Origin: Hoeflea sp.
GTDB lineage: Bacteria; Pseudomonadota; Alphaproteobacteria; Rhizobiales; Rhizobiaceae
Length of the DNA stretch: 64,000 nucleotides
Assembly: GCF_002733955.1 (NCBI RefSeq)
Contig: NZ_NVXQ01000002.1
Location: 62,001 to 126,000, forward strand
Direction of reading: 5' to 3'
Shown here: positions 61,902-64,000 of the stretch, in pieces
Layout of the letters: each line of letters opens with the position of its first letter
How positions within the stretch are numbered: the stretch's first letter is position 1
Notes under the pieces: generated by a model
Database searches by the model: none
Told to the model about the DNA's origin: nothing
What the model saw: only the letters and a program-made list of their open reading frames with translations
Position numbers and translations under genes: made by a program

Positions 61902-62237
61902 ATGCACATTCACGTAACCGATCAGGACGGGGTCCGTCATACGCTTGAAGCGCTTGAAGGATTTCGGGTGATGGAGATCATTCGCGACTGGGGACTGGAC
62001 ATCAAGGCCGAATGCGGCGGCGCCTGCGCCTGCGCCACCTGCCATGTCCATGTTGCACCCGAGTGGACCGATCAGCTGCACCCGATCGAAGCCGAGGAAG
62101 AAGACATGCTCGACCAGGCCTTTGACGTGCGCGACAATTCCCGGCTGTCCTGCCAGTTGCTGATGAGCGAGGAACTCGACGGCCTGGAAGTCACGCTCGC
62201 CCCGGGCACCGAGGCCAAGGACCGTGCCGCCGCCTGA
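61902..62237 (+). CDS. [2Fe-2S] ferredoxin (adrenodoxin-type)
   Basis: The 111-residue protein has the four cluster ligands Cys38, Cys44, Cys47 and Cys84 in a C-x5-C-x2-C...C pattern (AECGGACACATC and RLSCQ), plus an extra Cys42. The acidic helix AEEEDMLDQAFD is typical of adrenodoxin/Isc-type ferredoxins that interact with basic partners. It follows the DUF934 gene after 16 bases and is probably co-transcribed. It could deliver electrons to the sulfite reductase, though this is inference. Confidence 0.9.
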   Translation: MHIHVTDQDGVRHTLEALEGFRVMEIIRDWGLDIKAECGGACACATCHVHVAPEWTDQLHPIEAEEEDMLDQAFDVRDNSRLSCQLLMSEELDGLEVTLAPGTEAKDRAAA

Positions 62238-62323
62238 ACCGGGCCGGGCACGCGAAATTTCGACATTCGGGCGTCGCGCGCGCTGCTTGCGCGAGGTGAC
62301 ACGCTCATGCCAGTTTGCGATCC

Positions 62324-63220
62324 ATGATCGACAAGCTCGAATTTTTCATTGTTCTGGCCCGCGAGCGCCATTTTGGCCGCGCCGCGGAAGCCTGTGGCGT
62401 CACCCAGCCGACGCTCTCGGCCTCCCTCAAGCAGCTTGAAGATCAGCTGGGCGTCACCCTGGTGCAGCGCGGCTCGCGGTTTCAGGGCCTGACTCCGGAA
62501 GGCCAGCGCGTTCTTGAATGGGCGCGGCGCATTGTCGGCGACACCCGCACGATGCGTGAGGAGATGAAGGCCGCCCGCAAGGGCCTGTCGGGACACGCCC
62601 GCATCGCCGTCATCCCCACCGCCACCTATATGGTCACCGACCTCACGGTCGCCTTCACTGAAAAGCATCCGGCTGTCACACTGTCGGTGACTTCCTGCAC
62701 CAGTTACGAGGTGCTGTCGCGGCTGGAAAATTTCGAGATTGATGTCGGCATCAGTTATCTCGAAAACGAGCCGACGGGCCGGGTCGCCACCGTCCCGCTC
62801 TATGCCGAGCGCTACCAGCTGATCACCTCTGCGGGCCAAGATTACGCCGACCGGACTTCGGTCAGCTGGTCGGAAGTGGCCACCCTCCCGCTGTGCCTGC
62901 TGACGCCCGACATGCAGAACCGGCGCATCATCAACCAGCACCTGGCCGAGGCCGGCGCCACGGCCAAGCCGACGCTCGAATCCAACTCGATGATCGTGCT
63001 GTTTTCCCATATCCGCACCGGCCGCTGGGCCTCGATCATGCCGGTCAACCTGGCTGAAACGCTGGGGTTTGGCGATGACATCAAGTCGATCCCGATCGTC
63101 GAACCGGATGCGCATCACGTCGTCGGCATGATTGCCGCGCCGCGCGAGCCGCACACCCCCATTGTCTCGGCCCTGTTGCACGAAGCGCGGGTCTTCGCCC
63201 GCACGCTTGCACAACGATAG
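62324..63220 (+). CDS. LysR-family regulator upstream of the formate dehydrogenase genes
   Basis: The 298-residue protein has an N-terminal helix-turn-helix (HFGRAAEACGVTQPTLSASL, about residues 18-37) and a LysR ligand-binding domain. It points toward fdsG with a 93-base gap. In proteobacteria with soluble NAD-dependent formate dehydrogenases a LysR gene often precedes fdsGBACD, so it probably controls that operon. ATG 62324 (MIDKLEFFIVLA) was chosen over a TTG three codons upstream. Confidence 0.88.
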   Translation: MIDKLEFFIVLARERHFGRAAEACGVTQPTLSASLKQLEDQLGVTLVQRGSRFQGLTPEGQRVLEWARRIVGDTRTMREEMKAARKGLSGHARIAVIPTATYMVTDLTVAFTEKHPAVTLSVTSCTSYEVLSRLENFEIDVGISYLENEPTGRVATVPLYAERYQLITSAGQDYADRTSVSWSEVATLPLCLLTPDMQNRRIINQHLAEAGATAKPTLESNSMIVLFSHIRTGRWASIMPVNLAETLGFGDDIKSIPIVEPDAHHVVGMIAAPREPHTPIVSALLHEARVFARTLAQR

Positions 63221-63313
63221 AAGTTTTCTATCGCACAACGAATATGCTGACTTGATTCAATGCTTTGTTAGGGGCGTAGTGGATATTCTGCCACGTCGTT
63301 GGAGGGTATTGGC

Positions 63314-63793
63314 ATGGAATCACGCAGCATGGACGCCGAAATCGCGTCGCGCACCGAGGCCATTGTCGGACGGTTGAAGCCGCTCGAGGGCCCGTTGCTG
63401 CCGATCCTGCATGATGTGCAGAAGGAATTTGGCTATGTGCCGAAGGCGGCCCTGCCCGTGATCGCCAACGGCCTCAACCTGTCGCGCGCCGAGGTTCATG
63501 GCGTTGTCAGCTTCTACCATGATTACCGCGAGGCGCCTGCGGGCCGTCATGTCATCAAGATGTGCCGCGCCGAAGCCTGCCAGTCGATGGGCGGCGATGA
63601 GCTCGGCGAGCGGCTCCTTGGCCTTCTTGGCGTCGACTGGCACGGGACCAGCGGCGATGGCGCGGTCACGATAGAGCCGGTCTATTGCCTCGGCCTGTGC
63701 GCCTGCGCGCCAGCGGCCATGGTCGATGGCCAGGTGATAAGCAGACTCGACGAGAAGATGGTGACCGAACTGGCCAGGGCGGTGAAGGCATGA
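63314..63793 (+). CDS. fdsG: NAD-dependent formate dehydrogenase gamma subunit
   Basis: FdsG is the NuoE-like [2Fe-2S] subunit of the soluble formate dehydrogenase. The 159-residue protein carries the thioredoxin-like iron-sulfur site with cysteines in MCRAEACQSMG and CLGLCACAPAAMV. ATG 63314 follows GGAGGGT. The stop overlaps the fdsB start (ATGA). The gene order LysR-fdsG-fdsB matches formate dehydrogenase operons; the catalytic subunit, requiring molybdenum cofactor, would lie beyond the window. Confidence 0.92.
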   Translation: MESRSMDAEIASRTEAIVGRLKPLEGPLLPILHDVQKEFGYVPKAALPVIANGLNLSRAEVHGVVSFYHDYREAPAGRHVIKMCRAEACQSMGGDELGERLLGLLGVDWHGTSGDGAVTIEPVYCLGLCACAPAAMVDGQVISRLDEKMVTELARAVKA

Positions 63794-64000
63794 GCGTGAA
63801 GATTTACATTCCCGGTGATTCCGGCGCGGTGGCGCTGGGCGCTGACCGGCTGGCGCTCTCGATGCAGAAAGCGGTTCGAGCACAGAACCTTGATGCGGTG
63901 ATTATCCGCAATGGCTCGCGCGGGCTTTACTGGCTCGAGCCGATGGTCGAAGTCGAAACGGAGACGGGCAGGATTGCCTACGGTCCGGTCCGGGCCTCCG
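63790..64000 (+). CDS. fdsB: NAD-dependent formate dehydrogenase beta subunit (partial, right edge)
   Basis: Only the first 70 codons are present (MSVKIYIPGDSGAVALGADR...), running off the right edge in frame. They match the N-terminal thioredoxin-like part of FdsB, which continues into a NuoF-like FMN/NADH domain. It starts within the fdsG stop (ATGA). Confidence 0.85.
   Translation, partial: MSVKIYIPGDSGAVALGADRLALSMQKAVRAQNLDAVIIRNGSRGLYWLEPMVEVETETGRIAYGPVRAS

Overview
The window is GC-rich chromosomal DNA from an alphaproteobacterium, almost certainly of the order Hyphomicrobiales (Rhizobiales). A Hoeflea-like Rhizobiaceae/Phyllobacteriaceae relative is my best guess. The evidence is protein character and gene order: ppiD-trpD-trpC-moaC-moeA, tpiA-secG-pyrG, eno-ftsB-pdhA-pdhB-pdhC-lpd-lipA, dusB-ntrB-ntrC-ntrY-ntrX-trkA-hfq-hflX, cysG-DUF2849-cysI-DUF934, and LysR-fdsG-fdsB. 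The E1-beta subunit with its own lipoyl domain and the NtrY/NtrX pair are also typical of the class. No rRNA, tRNA, CRISPR array, insertion sequence or prophage was recognised.

Layout. 0.5-3.4 kb: a TRAP transporter (dctPQM). 3.4-10.3 kb, minus strand: an App1-type phosphatase, a possible 21-residue membrane peptide, then a tight block joining molybdopterin (moeA, moaC) and tryptophan (trpC, trpD) synthesis behind a membrane-anchored peptidyl-prolyl isomerase. 10.6-15.4 kb: accessory-looking genes (diguanylate cyclase, PilZ protein, LysR facing DoxX, luciferase-like monooxygenase). 15.5-18.7 kb: tpiA, secG, pyrG. 18.7-27.5 kb: VTT-like membrane protein, BON-MscS channel, a 1-kb non-coding stretch with three palindromic repeats around a broken GIY-YIG gene, a small exported protein, a lipoprotein DD-peptidase, VOC protein, kdsA and a chemoreceptor. 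28.1-39.3 kb: enolase, ftsB, the pyruvate dehydrogenase genes and lipoate synthase, interspersed with small membrane proteins. 39.4-52.1 kb: P-loop protein, Coq10-like protein, cinA, ispF, dusB, the NtrBC and NtrYX two-component systems, and trkA/trkH. 52.5-57.7 kb: hfq, hflX, an AT-rich two-gene insertion, mazG and a deaminase. 57.9-64.0 kb: siroheme/sulfite reduction genes, a ferredoxin, and the start of a soluble formate dehydrogenase operon that runs off the right edge.

Function. Glycolysis to acetyl-CoA is well represented (tpiA, eno, the whole PDH complex and lipA for its cofactor). NtrBC and NtrYX sense nitrogen and possibly redox state. CysG supplies siroheme to the sulfite reductase. 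MoeA and MoaC make the molybdenum cofactor that the formate dehydrogenase at the right edge needs.

The main unusual items are two AT-rich intrusions into otherwise conserved operons. One is a translationally coupled pair between hflX and mazG: a dCTP-deaminase/dUTPase-fold protein with a C-terminal membrane segment that seems to lack the catalytic glutamate, and a divergent ThyX thymidylate synthase. The other is a three-helix membrane protein wedged between pdhB and pdhC. Also notable are a frameshifted coiled-coil gene, a broken GIY-YIG gene next to palindromic repeats, a stand-alone ispF where relatives usually have ispDF, and a cys cluster without cysH. All functions are inferred from reading the sequence, not from database searches.
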